From positions 1-7,047 of the forward strand of contig DRLE01000075.1 in NCBI GenBank assembly GCA_011051475.1: DNA of 7,047 bases. Direction: 5' to 3'. This stretch comes from Gammaproteobacteria bacterium. Its GTDB lineage: Bacteria; Pseudomonadota; Gammaproteobacteria; SZUA-229. Made by a program: the position numbers and the translations under genes. Below are positions 6,984-7,047 of this stretch, one piece after another (the first letter of the stretch is position 1; each line of letters begins with the position of its first letter). The notes under the pieces were generated by a model. That model saw nothing but the letters and a program-made list of their open reading frames with translations. It was not told the origin of the DNA and did no database searches.

Positions 6984-7047
6984 GTATCTACATCAGCGGC
7001 ATCGGCGTATCAAAAGGCATCGCCATCGGCGAGGCCTTTGTACTCGA
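6980..7047 (+). CDS. ptsI: PTS enzyme I (N-terminal fragment)
   Basis: Enzyme I takes phosphate from phosphoenolpyruvate and passes it to HPr. Only 22 codons are in the window. The start, MSIYISGIGVSKGIAIGEAF, is the usual enzyme I N-terminus (compare ISGILASPGIAFGKA in E. coli). There is no GAF domain before it, so it is the ptsI type, not the nitrogen-type ptsP. ATG 6980 fits the family length, but the region before it is repeat sequence without any purine-rich ribosome site. The same frame is open back to 6857 with an ATG at 6920 and a GTG at 6932, so a start about 16-20 residues earlier cannot be excluded. Confidence 0.9.

Overview
The window is a compact, single-strand (+) housekeeping and regulatory cluster of about 7 kb, with GC content above half by eye. 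The order is lptC (3' end)-lptA-lptB-rpoN-hpf-ptsN-hprK-rapZ-EIIA(Man-type)-HPr-ptsI (5' end). The Lpt genes point to a Gram-negative bacterium. The rpoN-hpf-ptsN-rapZ order is typical of Gammaproteobacteria, but here an HPr kinase/phosphorylase gene (hprK), a lone mannose-family IIA and HPr/EI are added. That combination suggests a non-enteric gammaproteobacterium, perhaps of the sulfur-oxidiser/Chromatiales kind; the exact taxon is inference.

Layout: positions 1-1696 hold the lipopolysaccharide transport genes lptC, lptA and lptB, which overlap or nearly abut. A 117-base leader (1697-1813) able to fold into two hairpins inside a closing stem precedes rpoN (1814-3313). rpoN ends in a perfect 8-bp inverted repeat before hpf (3359-3691). 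ptsN (3759-4253) overlaps hprK (4250-5197) by 4 bases, followed by rapZ (5215-6072), an EIIA-Man-like gene (6085-6471) and HPr (6498-6770). ptsI begins at 6980 and leaves the window.

How the genes fit together: EI, HPr, IIA-Ntr and IIA-Man form a phosphorelay, and no sugar-transporting IIB or IIC subunit is visible. HPr carries both the phosphorelay histidine (His16) and a serine (Ser47) at the place where HprK phosphorylates HPr. The set therefore looks like a regulatory PTS with two inputs, placed next to sigma-54, the ribosome hibernation factor and RapZ. RapZ lacks all four basic residues used by E. coli RapZ to bind RNA.

The one part that does not look like ordinary operon sequence is the 209-base HPr-ptsI gap (6771-6979). 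It holds nine exact copies of TAGTGAA, an AT-rich spacer, a small hairpin, and about 4.6 copies of the same heptamer in inverted orientation ending 8 bases before the ptsI ATG. It looks like an inserted or expanded repeat element that has taken over the ptsI leader, which has no visible Shine-Dalgarno sequence. I see no RNA genes, CRISPR array, transposase or canonical intrinsic terminator.
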